Numbered from the stretch's first letter, positions 12,611-25,334 are shown. The stretch is DNA of 64,000 bases from Pinus tabuliformis (GCA_031772625.1 CM062805.1:512286102-512350101); one strand, 5' to 3'. The notes: generated from the letters alone by a model not told the origin. Numbers and translations: made by a program.

Positions 12611-13199
12611 CGAATTAGAAAATGTTCCCTGGGTACAAAATTTATACACCCTTTAGTAAGGTGAGGAGAAATGGGTGTGGGTTATAGATCTCTGACCTTG
12701 GCGACTCCACTGCTTGAATTTCATTTTTGAGCACCCTGGGTTTCAAAAGGCCACACACTCGCTTTGATACTTGATAGAATAGAATTCCTCCTCTGTTTGA
12801 CCTTCAAAATATAATATCTTGGAGAATCTGGAAATAAATAATCCCTGTTGTTGTAGCTCCTGTGACCTCTTTTCCAGAAGTATCATCCTCTAGCTTTCAA
12901 AAATGTATGATAAATTACCCTGAATCTTCCTCTAGAGTCTTAGAATATCTCGAGGAATATTGTGCACTATTTGGCCCATTTGTTTCAAGAGTCAAAATTG
13001 AATAAGCTTCTTTCATCTCTCCTCCTTTCACATTTCATACCTTTCCAGACCCTAACGAGGTTAAATATATTCTCATAAACAGTCCAACACAGAGTGTAAA
13101 TAGCCTTCCAACTTAGTCCCATTCAGGTTTAATTCAAACAACTCTCAGCAAGGCCCTGTGATAAACATCCTACCCCCTCCTTTGAAAAACGTGGCTTTC

Positions 13200-14100
13200 C
13201 CTAGTTTTCTCCTAAATAAATATGCCCCATTGGAGTTGCCACAACTCCTAAATGGTATGCCACAAGACTATCTTAAGATCTTGCCAAGATTCACTAGAGA
13301 AGATGATATCTCAGCATAGAGACATAAAGAAATATTCTGTGCATTTGCAGAAAATATGAATGTAGAACACTTGGATGTGGTGCTGATACATTTTCTTCAA
13401 TCTTTGGATGGGGAAGGAAGGAAATCATCCAAATCCCTCCCAAATGCCTCAATTACTTCTTGGGAGGAGATGGATAATTATTTTATGTAGAAATGGGGAG
13501 AGAAAAGGAACCATGGGTACATCCTCACTGAATTCAATGCAATGAAGAAAAAACATAATGAATATGTTTCAGAATTCATAAAAAGGTTTAACAAATTATA
13601 CAACAATCTTACAGATGAAATCAAACCTCCACAGGCTTCTACTAAAGTGGTGTTTGTTGGGGATTTCGAACTTGAATTTGGATTCACTCTTAGAGAAATG
13701 AAGTCACGTACCCTAGACTAGATTCAAATAGATGCTTTAGAAGTTGAAGAAAATTTTACCTCCACCAGGAAATGGAGTGGGAAAATTGAGTATGGTGATT
13801 GGAGAATAGGAAAGGAGGAAGGCAACTCTTTGAGCCATGAGAAGGAATCCCAAGAATAGAAGCTTGAGAAGATGAATAAGATGATAAGAAAACTTTCTAA
13901 CAAACTTGTAAAACTATTATTAGAAAACAAAACCCTCCTCGATAGAGTCAACCAACCCCTAACCGGAATTTCAACCCCCAGTATAGGAGACCACCTTTGC
14001 ATCTCTTACAAAGGGAGAGGAAATATCAACAAGATCACATTCAACCTCCTTGTATTTAGGAGATGATCCAGAGGAACATGTTGGAAAAACCATGGAAGTT
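13200..14100 (+). pseudogene. Gag of element D
   Basis: Decayed retrotransposon gag core. Stretches such as MNVEHLDVVLIHFLQSLDGEGRK, NASITSWEEMD and KHNEYVSEFIKRFNKLYN with LREMKSRTLD match the gag family usual in plant Tat/Athila elements. A basic, glutamate-rich C-terminal part follows to about 14400. Broken; boundaries are approximate. Confidence 0.75.
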
Positions 14101-14689
14101 CAAGAAAACCAGTTCTCTTCTCTCTTTCAAGAGGAATATTAAGTTGAATCACACGAGGAAGAAGAGGATGAGTTGGATGCCCGAGTGGATGATGGTGAGA
14201 TGGAAAAATATTGTAGACAATTTGTTCACTTCATGCATGCTTAGTTACAAAAAAAATATGACCCCATATCCTCCAAGAAAATACCTAGAATACAAGACCA
14301 AAATGAGGAGCCCCCTCCCTCAAATTCTCCCAAATCAGAAGAGAAAGCAAAGATGCCTCTGGACCAAATTCACCAAAAGACAAAGAGTCCTCAGATTCCA
14401 TTATTCACATGCCTGAACTTTCTAAAATAGAGAAGTTTCCCTTACCATCCAAGACAATCTGTGATAAGCAGAAAGAGCCTCTTGATGTTGCCACAACTAA
14501 TAGGATCCCCTCTCCCTTTAATCTTCAAAAATATTGAGATAAGGTCAAAATATTTGTTCCCTTAACTAGATTATTGAAATAGTCAAATTATAAAGCTCAA
14601 GTATCTCATTTCTTGTCTACACATACCATAGCTCCTATCAAAGATAGTCTGAACCTCCAAGAAGAAAGGTCCATGGTTGTATTTGGACC

Positions 14690-15060
14690 TCATGTTGAGG
14701 AGTAAGACTCCTCCACTTTTCCTTTCTATGTTACCTTGGTGAGTCATGAAATTATTCTACATAATTATATGTTTGACCCAGGAGCTTCTCACAATTTGAC
14801 ACCCTTGACTATCATGGAGCAAATGGGATTGTAGATAACAAAAACATATATATAATTGTACTCTGTTGAATCTAAGAGAGTAAAATGTTTGGGGTTGATT
14901 AAACACCTGGTGGTCAATTTGTCGTAGATTCCTGTGAAAGGTGTTGTCATGGATATAGTGGTTGTTGACATCCCTGTAATGTTTTGCATCTTTTCCAGGT
15001 CATGGGGGTCTAATATTGGAGGATCTATCAAACTAGATTTAACATATGGTACCATACCTA
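14690..15060 (+). pseudogene. Aspartic protease region of element D
   Basis: The plus strand reads YVTLVSHEIILHNYMFDPGASHNLTPL, with the D-x-G-A-S type active-site segment of retrotransposon proteases, followed by a segment with VVDIPVMFCIF. In intact elements it cuts the Gag-Pol polyprotein. It lies between gag and the extra RNase H. Decayed. Confidence 0.7.
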
Positions 15061-15251
15061 TGTTTGGTGCAGGAGAAATATGATTGTATAGAGAATCGAG
15101 ATTTGTAAATATAGTTACAAGGACTCATTGCTCAAATAATGCTCTAGTGTATGGTAAGGAGAAAGATCTCTCCTATTTGTTGTTAGAGGAAAATGATCTA
15201 ATCCTGGATGAAACACAGATGGAGTGTTCTATCTAGTTAAACAAAAAATCA

Positions 15252-15534
15252 TTGGAGTGTGATAAAGTATGCAAGGTATACATTTATGGTGCTTATTCCA
15301 GGGAAGGAAATGGGGCAGGTGTGTTTTTGGTGTCTCCGAAAGGAAACCCAATTCCTCTTTCATTCAAGCTAGAGTTTGAAGCTACTAAAAATGTTGTTGA
15401 GTATGAAGCTTTGTTGTTAGGAATGCAAACTACCAGGAATCTTGACATTGGGTGCTTGATAGTGTTTGGAGATTCAAAGTTAGTGATAAAACAAATTAGA
15501 AATAAATTTCAAACCAAACATCCAAGAATGAAGG
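15252..15534 (+). pseudogene. Extra (plant-type) RNase H of element D, 5' half
   Basis: Reads KVYIYGAYSREGNGAGVFLVSP, EFEATKNVVEYEALLLG and VFGDSKLVIKQIRNKFQTKHPR. These are the conserved blocks of the second, plant/archaeal-like RNase H known in Tat/Ogre Ty3 elements, distinct from the Ty3 RNase H after RT. It stops at the insertion L; the remainder resumes at 23721. It sits upstream of RT, as in element F. Confidence 0.85.
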
Positions 15535-15698
15535 TGATGTGCCTCAGTATTGTAGCAACGATGTTGCAACTCCTAAGGCTACCAAATTTACTTTATCAAC
15601 CAGGGGTTTCATACGAACTTGGAGGTGAAAGTGCTATATACACAACAGATGCATCATTCTACTCATGTCACTTCTCAACTAGGGTGCTTGACCATTAT

Positions 15699-16031
15699 TG
15701 TTATGAAACCAACTCACAAAAAGATATAAAAGATAGATCAATGCCTTAGAAATAAGCATGTTCAAGGGGGCAACCTCCTTTACATTACACAAATGAACAA
15801 TTCTTGGATGATTCAAATGAAAAAACCTCCTTTCTATATATAGGAGTCTAAGGGGACAAAATATAACCATGCTGACCTAACAATAATAATATAAAGGCAC
15901 AAAAATAACAATAGTGGGATTCTATGGGGCACAATAATAACAATATGGGGACAATAGGGGCACAACAATAACAATAAGAGATACAATGACAATAGTAATG
16001 GGGGAATCACTAGTATTATAGGGACATAACA
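15699..16031 (-). repeat. 3' LTR of element B
   Basis: TGTTATGAAACC to GGGACATAACA on the plus strand. Paired with 21468-21799. Confidence 0.95.
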
Positions 16032-16033
16032 TG

Positions 16034-16045
16034 CCCCTCTCCTTC
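16034..16045 (-). promoter_or_regulatory. Polypurine tract of element B
   Basis: On the coding strand GAAGGAGAGGGG, two bases inside the 3' LTR. This is where plus-strand DNA synthesis would start in an intact element. Confidence 0.85.
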
Positions 16046-16049
16046 AAAA

Positions 16050-16069
16050 AAGTGTTTTCCTAAACACTT
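16050..16069 (-). promoter_or_regulatory. Perfect 8-bp hairpin with TCCT/AGGA loop beside B's polypurine tract
   Basis: AAGTGTTT-TCCT-AAACACTT on the plus strand; the loop is AGGA on the coding strand. It lies four bases upstream of the polypurine tract in element orientation and overlaps the end of pol. Elements J and G have hairpins with the same loop in the same place. Confidence 0.7.
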
Positions 16070-17290
16070 GAGTAGTTCTAGGTGCTTCTGTATAAAATTC
16101 TCATCCTCCCATGTGGAATATTCAACAGGTAAGTTCTTCCACTTGATGAGATACTCTAAAATTGATCAATTTTGTAGCTGTTATGTTCTTGTTTCTTTGA
16201 TTGCTTCAGGTTCCAATATGATTTGTCCTTCCTCATCAAGTTCTGGAAATATTGTTTGAACTGGAATCTTGTCACCTATAACCTTCTTTAAGCATGAAAC
16301 ATGGAAAACTGGGTGCACTCGGGAAGCTACAGGAAGTTCCAATTTGTATGTCATAGTACCTATCTTTTGCAACGCCTTGTACAGACCATAATACTTTGGT
16401 GATAATTTATTATCCTTCTTAGCTTGCTTAAGGGACATTTTTTTATATGGTTGTAGCTGTAGGAATACCCAATCTCCTACATCAAAACTTCTTTCATTGC
16501 GATGTTGATATGCCTGTTGTTTCATTCTATTATGTGCCAAGGTAAGTTTATCCTTTAAAAGTTGAAGAACTTGATGCTGATGCTCGATGTGATCTTCCAC
16601 TGCTTGAACCTTAGAATTTTCTCTTAAATATGATGTGATGGATGGTGGATGATATCCATAAAGTTCCATAAATGGGGTCATTTTTGTTGCAGTATGGAAG
16701 GAAGTGTTATACCACCATTCAGCCAGAGGCAACCATTTGACCCATTGTGTCTGTTTATCAGATATAAAGAAACGAAGATATCCTTCCAAACATTTGTTTA
16801 CTATCTCAGTTTTCCCATAAGATTGAGGATGATAAGATGAGCTATGAGCTAACTGAGTCCCAAGACAAGAAAATAATTTTGTCCAAAAATTTCCAGTGAA
16901 AATGGGATCTCTGTCACTTACAATAATCTTTGGATTTCCATGTAGCTTTTGAATTGTTTCCATAAATGCAATAGAAATTGTACTTGCTTTAAATGGATGA
17001 GATAATGCACAAAAGTGTGCATACTTGGTAAGTATGTCAGCTACCACCATGATAACACTGTTTCCTTCAAACTTGGGCAAACCTATGATAAAATCCATTG
17101 AAACCTCCTCCCAACATTGGCTTGGAATGGATAAGGGTTGTAATAGTCCTGGTGTCTTAATTCTTTCAACTTTATTTTGTTAGCAAACCAAACATTCTGC
17201 CACAAACTTTTGAATATCCAATTTAAAGCCATCCCAAAAAAAAATCCTTCTTAACCCTGTGGTAGGTTTTTAGAAATCTTGAGTGCCCTC
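16070..17290 (-). pseudogene. Integrase and chromodomain-like tail of element B
   Basis: Contains the integrase core (MDFIIGLPKFEGNS, VSDRDPIFTGNFW, SYHPQSYGKTEIVNKCLEGYL) and the C-terminal GPY-like part (KLSPKYYGLYKALQKIGTMTYKLELP, HPVFHVSCLKK). After it comes a chromodomain-like segment (EYLIKWKNLPVEYSTWEDENFI). In chromoviruses this tail steers integration toward certain chromatin. It supports placing A and B among the chromoviruses. Fossil. Confidence 0.9.
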
Positions 17291-17339
17291 TTAAGGGAGA
17301 GGTGTGCAATTCCCTAAGAATATTTTGTTTGAGTTGGGA

Positions 17340-19400
17340 ATTCTTACATAGGTATAATCGATCCTTGTATCATAACGAATCATTTTTCTATCTAAATGTA
17401 TCAGATGTACTAGGATCTTTTTGTATCTTTTGAATGAGTGCCCACACTTCCTCGTCATTCTTCCATTCATCCCTTGCTTCGTTTATCCAATCTAGTTGGA
17501 TAATAGAAATGGTGCAAAGAAATTCTTCCACATCCTCATCCTTTCTTGAGAGTGCATTTGCCACAACATTTTGTTTCCCTTTTTTGTAGATGATTTCAAA
17601 GTCATAGCCCAACATCTTTGTGACCTATTTTTGCTGCTCTTCTGAAGATAATCTTTGTTCCAAAAAGTATTTAAGACCATCATGATTTTTTTTTACCTTG
17701 AAGTGTCTTCCCATTAGGTAGGGTCGCCATTTCTTAAGTGCATGTAGTATTGCCAGCGTTTCCTTCTCATAAATAGCTTTGTGTAAATACTTTCCTTTGA
17801 TTGGATGACTTTCGAAAGCATTGGGTCTTTGTTCTTGCATTAAAACAGCACCAATTCCATTTCCTAAGGCATCACATTCCATAATAAAGGTTTTTGTGAA
17901 GCTCCGTGTAGCTAAGACTAGTGATTGGCACATTACCTCTGTAAGATGTTCAAAGGCCTTCATTGCTTCTCTAGTCCATGAGAAGGCATATTTCTTCAAT
18001 AATGTTCTTAGAGGTGCTGATATTCTCCCATAATTCTTAACAAACTTGCAATAAAACCCTGTCAACCCGAGAAATCCTCATAGATGCTTTGTGGATGTGG
18101 GGATTTTCCATTCCTTAATGGTTTTAATTTTTCTAGGGTCTACCTTAACACCTTCATGAGATACAATATGACCCAGATATTCCACCTCTTGTACTCCAAA
18201 GAAACATTTGGACATTTTTGCATATAATTGTTTGTCCTCCAATAGTTTGAGCACGATGTCAACATGTTGGACGTGATCCTTCCAAGACTTGTTGTAGATT
18301 AGTATGTCATCAAAAAATACTAACACAAATTTTCTAAGGAAGGGTTTGAAAATGGAATTCATCAGACCTTGAAATGTAGAAGGTGCATTAGTAAGGCCAA
18401 AAGGGATGACCAAAAATTCATAATGACCCTCATGAGTTCTAAATGTTGTTTTTGGAATGTCTTTAGTCTTCATTCTGATTTGATGATATCCTAAACGAAG
18501 ATCCAACTTAGTGAAGTAAATTGATCCATGCAATTCCTCCAATAATTCATCAATGACAGGAATGGGAAATTTATCTTTAATAGTGAGCTTGTTGAACTCT
18601 CTATAATCTGGACACATGCGCCATGATCCATCCTTCTTGTGAACTAATACTACTGGAGCAGAGAAAGAACTTTGACTAGGTTGAATTATACCAGCCTCTA
18701 GCATTTCTGCAACCATACATTCAATTTCACTCTTTTGGACATAGAGACATCTGTAAGGCCTAATGTTTGGAGGAACACTTCCTGGAATAAAATTGATAGC
18801 ATGATCATGATCACGAATATGTGGGAGGCATTTGGGAGTCTCAAATACCTTGGAATGATTGTCCAAGACTTTTTGGAGATCTAGAGAAATGGATGATTTC
18901 AACGTGGGAACCTCTAGTGAACATAATTGTGAAATTATGCCTCGTTGTTCTTTCTTTAGAAGCTTTTTCATTCCATTAGAGCTGATTATCTTTCCCAGTT
19001 TCCCTGCGATACCCCTTAATTCAATTTCCTTTCCTTTTGAAGATAATTTCAGGAAAAGTTTTTGAAAATTAAAAGCTATTGTACCCAAGGATTGTAGCCA
19101 TTAGACTCCTAGTACAACATAATTACCACCCATTGGAATGGAAATCACTAGGCTATTCAATACATATTCTCCCATGGATAGCTTGATATTATGGCACTTT
19201 CCTGAGCAATTTATGGTTCCTCCACTTGAAACCATCACTTGACACTTTGGTGCTGGATATAGGAAGCAATTCAATTCTTTGGCCATCTTATAATGAATAA
19301 AATTATGGGTACTTCCCGAATCAATCAACACTATTACCTTTTTCTTCTTGATATGCCCTTCTATCTTGATAGTTTGAGGAGTGGTAATTCCAGCCAATGC
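17340..19400 (-). pseudogene. Protease, RT and RNase H of element B
   Basis: Right to left: protease ([15 protein letters not shown] near 19320), RT ([42 protein letters not shown] between about 18300 and 18640), RNase H ([16 protein letters not shown] near 17870) and the start of the integrase zinc region near 17400. Clearly parallel to 486-2840 of element A but more decayed. Confidence 0.92.
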
Positions 19401-19409
19401 ATTACAAGA

Positions 19410-20599
19410 TATGGTCGGATTCATTTCTTCTTTTTCTATGGTTTTTTCCTTGTGTATATAATCTTCTTTTGATGTTTCTTGTTCCTTTTCTTCCTCCTCT
19501 TCACAATCTATGTAAAATAATTTCTTCTCTGCACACTTATGACCTTTAGGGTATATACTATCACAAGTGTAACAAAGCCCTTTTGCTCTTTTTTCTTCCA
19601 ATTGTTGTGGTGTCAACCTTGTAGTTTGTGGATGGCTAGGGGCAGCAACACTTCCATATTTATGATTGTAAGTGCTAGGCTTCCTTGTTTCCATAATTTT
19701 GCTTTCCATTTTTCTTGCCAACCTGAATGCCTTCTCCAAAGAATTTGGTTCCCAAAGGCGAACCTTACGTTGGATGTTCTCTTTTAAAGTCCCTATGAAC
19801 ATATCAATCCTATGCTCCTTTGGAATATATTTTACTCTTATATTCAATTTTTGGAAGTCCTCAATGTGCTCCATCATTAAACCCTTTTGTTTGAGATTCA
19901 TCAATTGGCTAAAAAAAGTGTTGTTTTTTGTATCCTCATAATGTGTTATCATTTCATCCGTAAAAATAGCCCAAGTGAAAATTTGTTTACGAGAGCAAAG
20001 CCATCAATACCATACAAACTGATTTGGTTCCAAATATAAAGTTGCAATGCGTACGTTTTGTGTGTTTTGCACATTATGGAGATCAAAAAATTGCTCCATT
20101 TGTAGTATCCATGTTCCAGGATCCTTGCCATCAAACTTCCTCATATCGATCTTTGGAACATGGTGGTTCTTCGATCCAACATTAGATTATATGAAATCAT
20201 GATTAACATTTATTTTTTTCTCATCATGAGTTTCCTTTACTATCCTTTTGCCATTAGTAAGCATTTCTTGTAGAAACCTTGTCAAATTTGTCTTCAAATC
20301 TTCTATTCATGTCTTCAAATCTGTCTTCAAATCATCCATCTTAGTTTCCACACCATCCATCTTATCTTCCAAGTCATCCATCTTAGCTTCTACGCCTTTC
20401 TCTAAACCATCCATCTTAACTTCTATGTCTTTCTTTAAACCATCCATCTTATTTTTTGATACCTTTTGTGTGAGTGAAATTTGTTGCACTTGGTTTTGTA
20501 ATATTGATATATCATGTGAATTTCTTCCTCTTCTTCATGAGTCATGCTAGAGTTTTCAGGTTTCTTACTAGGTGTTTCCATTTTCTTTATTTGGGGCAT
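19410..20599 (-). pseudogene. Gag of element B
   Basis: Start codon at 20597-20599 after the leader. Contains the coiled-coil repeat (KMDGLEKGVEAKMDDLEDKMDG) at about 20330-20460, the gag core (YEDTKNNTFFSQL, EDFQKLNIRVKYIP) and a zinc-knuckle-like CYTCDSIYPKGHKC near 19560, followed by an acidic stretch before the protease. Same plan as A's gag. Confidence 0.88.
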
Positions 20600-21464
20600 C
20601 AATTATAGATAATAATTCTTCACTATTCCCTTTGAATTCCTTCAAACTAATCTTTCAAACCAAGCATATGCAAAAATTTAAAAAAAAATACACACTGTTT
20701 TTTCACTTTGTAGGAGATCAATATTGAAACTGATCTACCTCTGCAATTTTGGATCTCCTAGTTTTGAAATTTTGATCTACAGTAGCACTCTACATCCTCT
20801 TTCTAATACCACCAGTGTAATCAAAATTGGATTCTCCAAGGAAGAGTTACGCCAAATCTCCCATGGTGACCTGATTATATACCTTTTAAGAAGAGTGAAC
20901 TTGTATGAAGTTCCACATGTCACTATTTTGATCTTTGGATCTGAAAAATATACACAAGAAACTAAAGTCAATTCTCTTTCTTTAAATTCTTATGAAATTT
21001 CAATCTGATGCTCAGAGGGACAGTTATGATGATTTTCCCACGGTGACCTGTTTGGAATGTAATTCGGGGGTCTGCAAAAACCCTAAATTCCTCGGACTAT
21101 ATCTCCAAAAATATAGCGAGATTGCATCTGACATTTGGAACCGAGGTTCAGACCGATTTCTTCTCAAATGGGTTTTCGTTTTAGCTTCTGAAACTTTGTA
21201 TCGAAACAGTTATAGCGAAAATCCTACGATGCCCTGTTTTAGCTTAAATTTTGGAGCTTGCAAAAACCCTAACTTCCTCAGGTCATATCTCCGAACATAT
21301 AGCGAGACAAGCTCTAAAAATTGGATCCAAGGTTTAGCACGATTTCCTCTCAAATGGGTTTTGTTTTTTGCTTCTGAAGCGTCACAGAAAAAAAAAGTTG
21401 TAGCGAAAAGGCCATGATCACTTGTTTGGAGCAACGAAACCCTAGAATCCAAATCTCTGATACC
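20600..21464 (-). other. Leader and primer binding site of element B, with a tandem duplication
   Basis: Non-coding leader. Two units of 186 and 188 bp lie in tandem (21047-21232 and 21233-21420), followed by the start of a third (CTTGTTTGGAGC). Each contains TATCTCC, AGCGAGA and CTCAAATGGGTTTT. Element A has only one unit at the same place. The primer site (TGGTATCAGAGA on the minus strand) is at 21453-21464. Confidence 0.8.
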
Positions 21465-21467
21465 AAA

Positions 21468-21799
21468 TGTTATGAAACGAGCTCACAAAAAGATAGAAAA
21501 GATAGATCATTGCCTTAGAAATAAGCCTCTTCAAGGGGTTAACCTCCTTTACATTACGTAAATGAACAATTCTTGGATAATTCAAATGTCAAAACGTTAT
21601 TTCTATATATAGGAGTCTAAGGGGACACAATATAACAAGTCGACCTAACAATAATAATATAAAAGCACAATAATAACAATAGTGGAATTCTATGGGGCAC
21701 AATAATAACAATATGGGGACAATAGGGGCACAACGATAACAATAAGGGATATAGTGAAAATAGTAATGGGGGAATCACTAGTATTATAGGGACCTAACA
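21468..21799 (-). repeat. 5' LTR of element B
   Basis: TGTTATGAAACG to GGGACCTAACA on the plus strand. Partner of 15699-16031. Confidence 0.95.
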
Positions 21800-23720
21800 A
21801 TTAGGGTTTCAAACCATTCCTCTATTGACTAAAAGGAGTCTCACTATTGACAGTGAATGTAAAGCTAGTTCTATTGCACGAAAGTAAATGCTTGTCTATT
21901 CAAGAAATGAAAGTTGCCAAATGGTAAATGCTATCTAATGCCATAAATTATCTAGCTATGGAATGATACAAATCACTTTGCAGAAATGAAATTATGTTAA
22001 GATTTCAATTGATCATCTAACTATTAGAACTGCTTAGAAATGGAAAGTTACTCTATCATCTTAGAATTGACACATGCATGCATTAACTATCTCATTTACA
22101 TCTGCAAAGAAGAAGAGTATTTAAGTGCTAACTTCAGAAATATAAATGCCAATGTTATTTGTTCTTGCAGGAGGGAAAGGAATGGGAAGGCCAATCTAGG
22201 TGGCACTCATGGGCATGGAATCAAAGACGAGGGGTTAACCTACTCCTATACTAGGTTATCTTATCATTTCTGGTCAAAACAAGCTACTATAGGAGATCCT
22301 ATAGTTGCTACAAGAAACCAATATAGCATGTCCTAATCTGCGACAAGAAGTTAGCTGAAGTGTTTTGGAGGGAAGGGATAGTGAGAAGAGGTGTTGGTGG
22401 GGTGTATGACAGTTGTAGAAGGTGTATGGAAAGTGCACATTTCCCAAGGCTAAGCTCAACACTCCAAGTATGTCGAATTTGCCTATGGCGGTTGCCCACT
22501 ATGGCTGGAAAATAGAGGTTCAGACAATGGTCTAGTTTGCCTCGGCAGAAGGTGGAGAAGTCTTAGGTGAAGTTTCCCTTCCTTTAGATCAACAATCCTT
22601 GCAACAAAAATTGTTTCTCTTTTCATTTATGCATCACTACATGTCCACATGGAAACGATGAATTGAATTTAAGTAAGCTGACATATCTACTATTAAGGAC
22701 TAGATTTATGATATGGATTACTTTTTAAGCTACAAAAAACTTAAGAAAACAAGATAAAAACTTTAGGTGCTTCGAAGAAATCATAAACAATGATCTAGCT
22801 AAGAACGAAACCTAGCCTATGCAATGATCAAAAGACAACTCCCTTTTTTGGCTGTGAGAATGGGGTCTCCTAGTTATGATCCCATGAGGGAGATGATGTA
22901 GGGGGCACTGTCACTAGCTTTTCTGGTATAATTACTCCACTAAAATCAAACACTAATCTGCCTCTTCAAACTAATGGAAACAAGGTTGAACATCAATTTT
23001 AAGTACTTGTTAAGCTAATCAAAAGAAAACATAAATAAACTTCAACAACTAGCTATCATTCTAAGCTAAGAATACAACTACAAAAAGAGGAATTTCTTCT
23101 ACTAGGGTTGGGACCCAACCTAAGAGCTTCAACGCTCTTTGTCAACTCAATGTTGGATCAAAACAAAATTTCTTATTATCATAAAAATGTCAAGTACATC
23201 ATAACACTAATAGTAAAAATGTTTTAACTGAAAATGGCCTCTTGGCTACAACAAAAAATTGAATTGTAATGAGTCCATTGGATCTCTTACTTATACAAAA
23301 CTAGAGCTACCAACAACTCCCTAGAAAATAGGGATACTTGGCCCCCTAACTCGAGAATAATGTTTCTTTGACTGTTACTAGCTTGGTTGCGAATGAATTT
23401 GGTTTTCTTGGCTGTAAGTGACACTGAGATGATGAGATACGGTGGATGAATCTTCGAATGATTTGAAGAGTTAAGGAGGGAGACAAACTCCTAAAATATA
23501 TCTTGCTTTCTTACTCTAGATTCGTGCAGTTAAGTCAACCCAAAATTACTCCAATTCTTGAATTTAACACACATTAGGCCACATGACATAATAACTCACA
23601 TTTACTCTTCTCACTAACAATAATATAACAAAATATGTAAATAAATGTTAGAAAAATCAATTTAATAAGATGGAGAGTGGCATTGTGACCTTATAATTTA
23701 CCTATTGATGAGCCTCATCA

Positions 23721-23870
23721 GAAGGCTTACAGAAATGAGCTATGGGATCAGATTGATAAATTTTTCTTAGCTTTTAATATCCAATTCCTGCCAAGAGAGA
23801 GAAACAAGATGGCTGACTCCTTGCCTATAACTGCTAGTAATTTTAAACCTCCTCAAAACCCATTGCGCAA
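23721..23870 (+). pseudogene. Extra RNase H of element D, 3' half
   Basis: Reads AYRNELWDQIDKFFLAFNIQFLPRERNKMADSL after the GAAGG target duplication. This is the C-terminal block of the plant-type RNase H whose first half ends at 15534. About 8.2 kb of inserted DNA separates the halves. Confidence 0.85.
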
Positions 23871-24229
23871 ATAAGAATTTGAGGTCAAGTACAGACCATC
23901 AGTGTCAGACAATGTCAAAATTGGTAGGTTGTTGAAGATGAGGAACAAATTAAATGCTTCATAGAGGTTACTAGAGAGTTTTTGAACTTGGTGATTAACA
24001 AGGAGGATGAGGAAGTAATAGATGAACAACAAGTTAGTTGGGGAGAAACTATTCCTCGACATAATTTTTACAATTAAAGGGTAACACCATCCCCAGGGGA
24101 TTGGTCCCACTAGAAAGGTTATTTAACCTGAATGATGTGGCTACTAAACCTATTGATCAAGAGTTGGAAGAATAGGTGGAAGAATGCAACATTGGTATAG
24201 AATAAGACCCTAGGGTGATAAAATTGGCA

Positions 24230-25320
24230 AAAGGAGTTCCTTATGAGTAAAAGAAGAAGTATCTAGACCATTTTAAACATTATATGGATGTGTTTTCTTG
24301 GTCATATGATGACCTAAAAACATTTGACATTAGTATCAGTCAACATAAGATACCTTTAAAAGGTGGGGTGAAACAATATACATAGAAGCTCAGGAAAATC
24401 AATCCTCTGTTACTCCCATCAATTGAAAAAGAGGTAAAGAAGTTGCACCATGCCAAAGTCATTATACCTTTGAGATATTCAGACTGGGTGGAAAATTTAG
24501 TCCCTGTGAGAGAGAAGAATGGGGAAATAAGGTTATGTGTTGATTTCATAATTCTAAATAAGTCTTCATTAAAAGTCAATTATCTACCACCTCAAATGGA
24601 CTACATTCTGCAGAAGGTGGTAGGTTTAGCCCAGATGTCTATGATGGATAGTTTTTATGGATACAATCAAGTGTTTGTCCACCCTGAAGATCAGAAGAAA
24701 ACTACTTTCACCATGCCATGGGGAACATTTATGTATGCCAGAATTCCCTTCGGACTCATAAATGCAAGAGCCACTTTTCACAGAGCCATGGATATAGAAG
24801 TTGTGGGGGAGAAGGAAAATTTTGTGGTAATTTACCTCGATCACATCAGCATTTTTTCCTAAATAGATGAAGAACACATTGAACATCTAATGCTCACTTA
24901 TGAGAAATGCAGAAAGTATGGTCTGTCTTTAAATCCCAAGAAATATTAGTTCACTCTAAGTGAGGGAAAATGGCTAGAGAACAATGTGGAAAAGGGTGGA
25001 ATCCATCAAAAAAATCCCATTACCGAGAAATAAGAAAGAAATCCAGGTTTTCTTGGGCAGATTAAACCTTTTAAGGAGGTTATACCAAATTTTGTTGAGA
25101 TAGTCAAAGAATTTACAGAGATTTTGAAGAAGAATAAAGAAGTGAAGTGGACTTTAGAATCTTGGGAATCATTTTCCAGAATCAAAAGGGATTTTGTAGA
25201 AGCTCCTGTAAATCATCCCAAATTATTTAAAACCATTTTTCATCTTTTCCTTTGCTTCCCCTCACACAATGGTTGTTGTCTTACTGCATAAGAATGATTA
25301 AGGGCATGAGAAATGAATTT
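24230..25320 (+). pseudogene. Reverse transcriptase region of element D
   Basis: Contains the Ty3 RT blocks: WVENLVPVREKNGEIRLCVDF, LPPQMDYILQKVVG, MMDSFYGYNQVFVHPEDQKKTTF, MPWGTFMYARIPFGLINARATF and a VIYLDHISIFS segment at the active-site position (24443-24862). It resembles element F's RT in wording around GLINAGATFQRAM, so D and F share the Tat-like branch. Decayed. Confidence 0.88.
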
Positions 25321-25334
25321 CATTTTTTAGTCAG

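Larger units (their letters stand above)
15699..21799 (-). mobile_element. Element B: complete-length Ty3 chromovirus, same family as A
   Basis: About 6.1 kb with LTRs at 15699-16031 and 21468-21799, polypurine tract, gag, protease, RT, RNase H, integrase, chromodomain-like tail and a tRNA-Met primer site, all minus strand. The flanks ATTAT and ATTAG look like an imperfect 5-bp target duplication. By eye the two LTRs differ at about thirty of 332 positions, so the insertion is old. It carries several breaks. It sits inside L. Confidence 0.95.
15535..23720. mobile_element. Insertion L: probable solo LTR of about 2.1 kb, itself split by element B
   Basis: Starts TGATGTGCCTCA and ends TGAGCCTCATCA, and is flanked on both sides by GAAGG (15530-15534 and 23721-23725). 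Removing element B leaves about 2085 bp with no coding domain. TG...CA ends plus a 5-bp duplication fit an LTR, and no second LTR copy or pol is present, so a solo LTR is most likely. The matching outer 12 bases (10 of 12 inverted) are longer than usual for an LTR, so a small non-autonomous DNA element is a weaker alternative. Confidence 0.75.
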
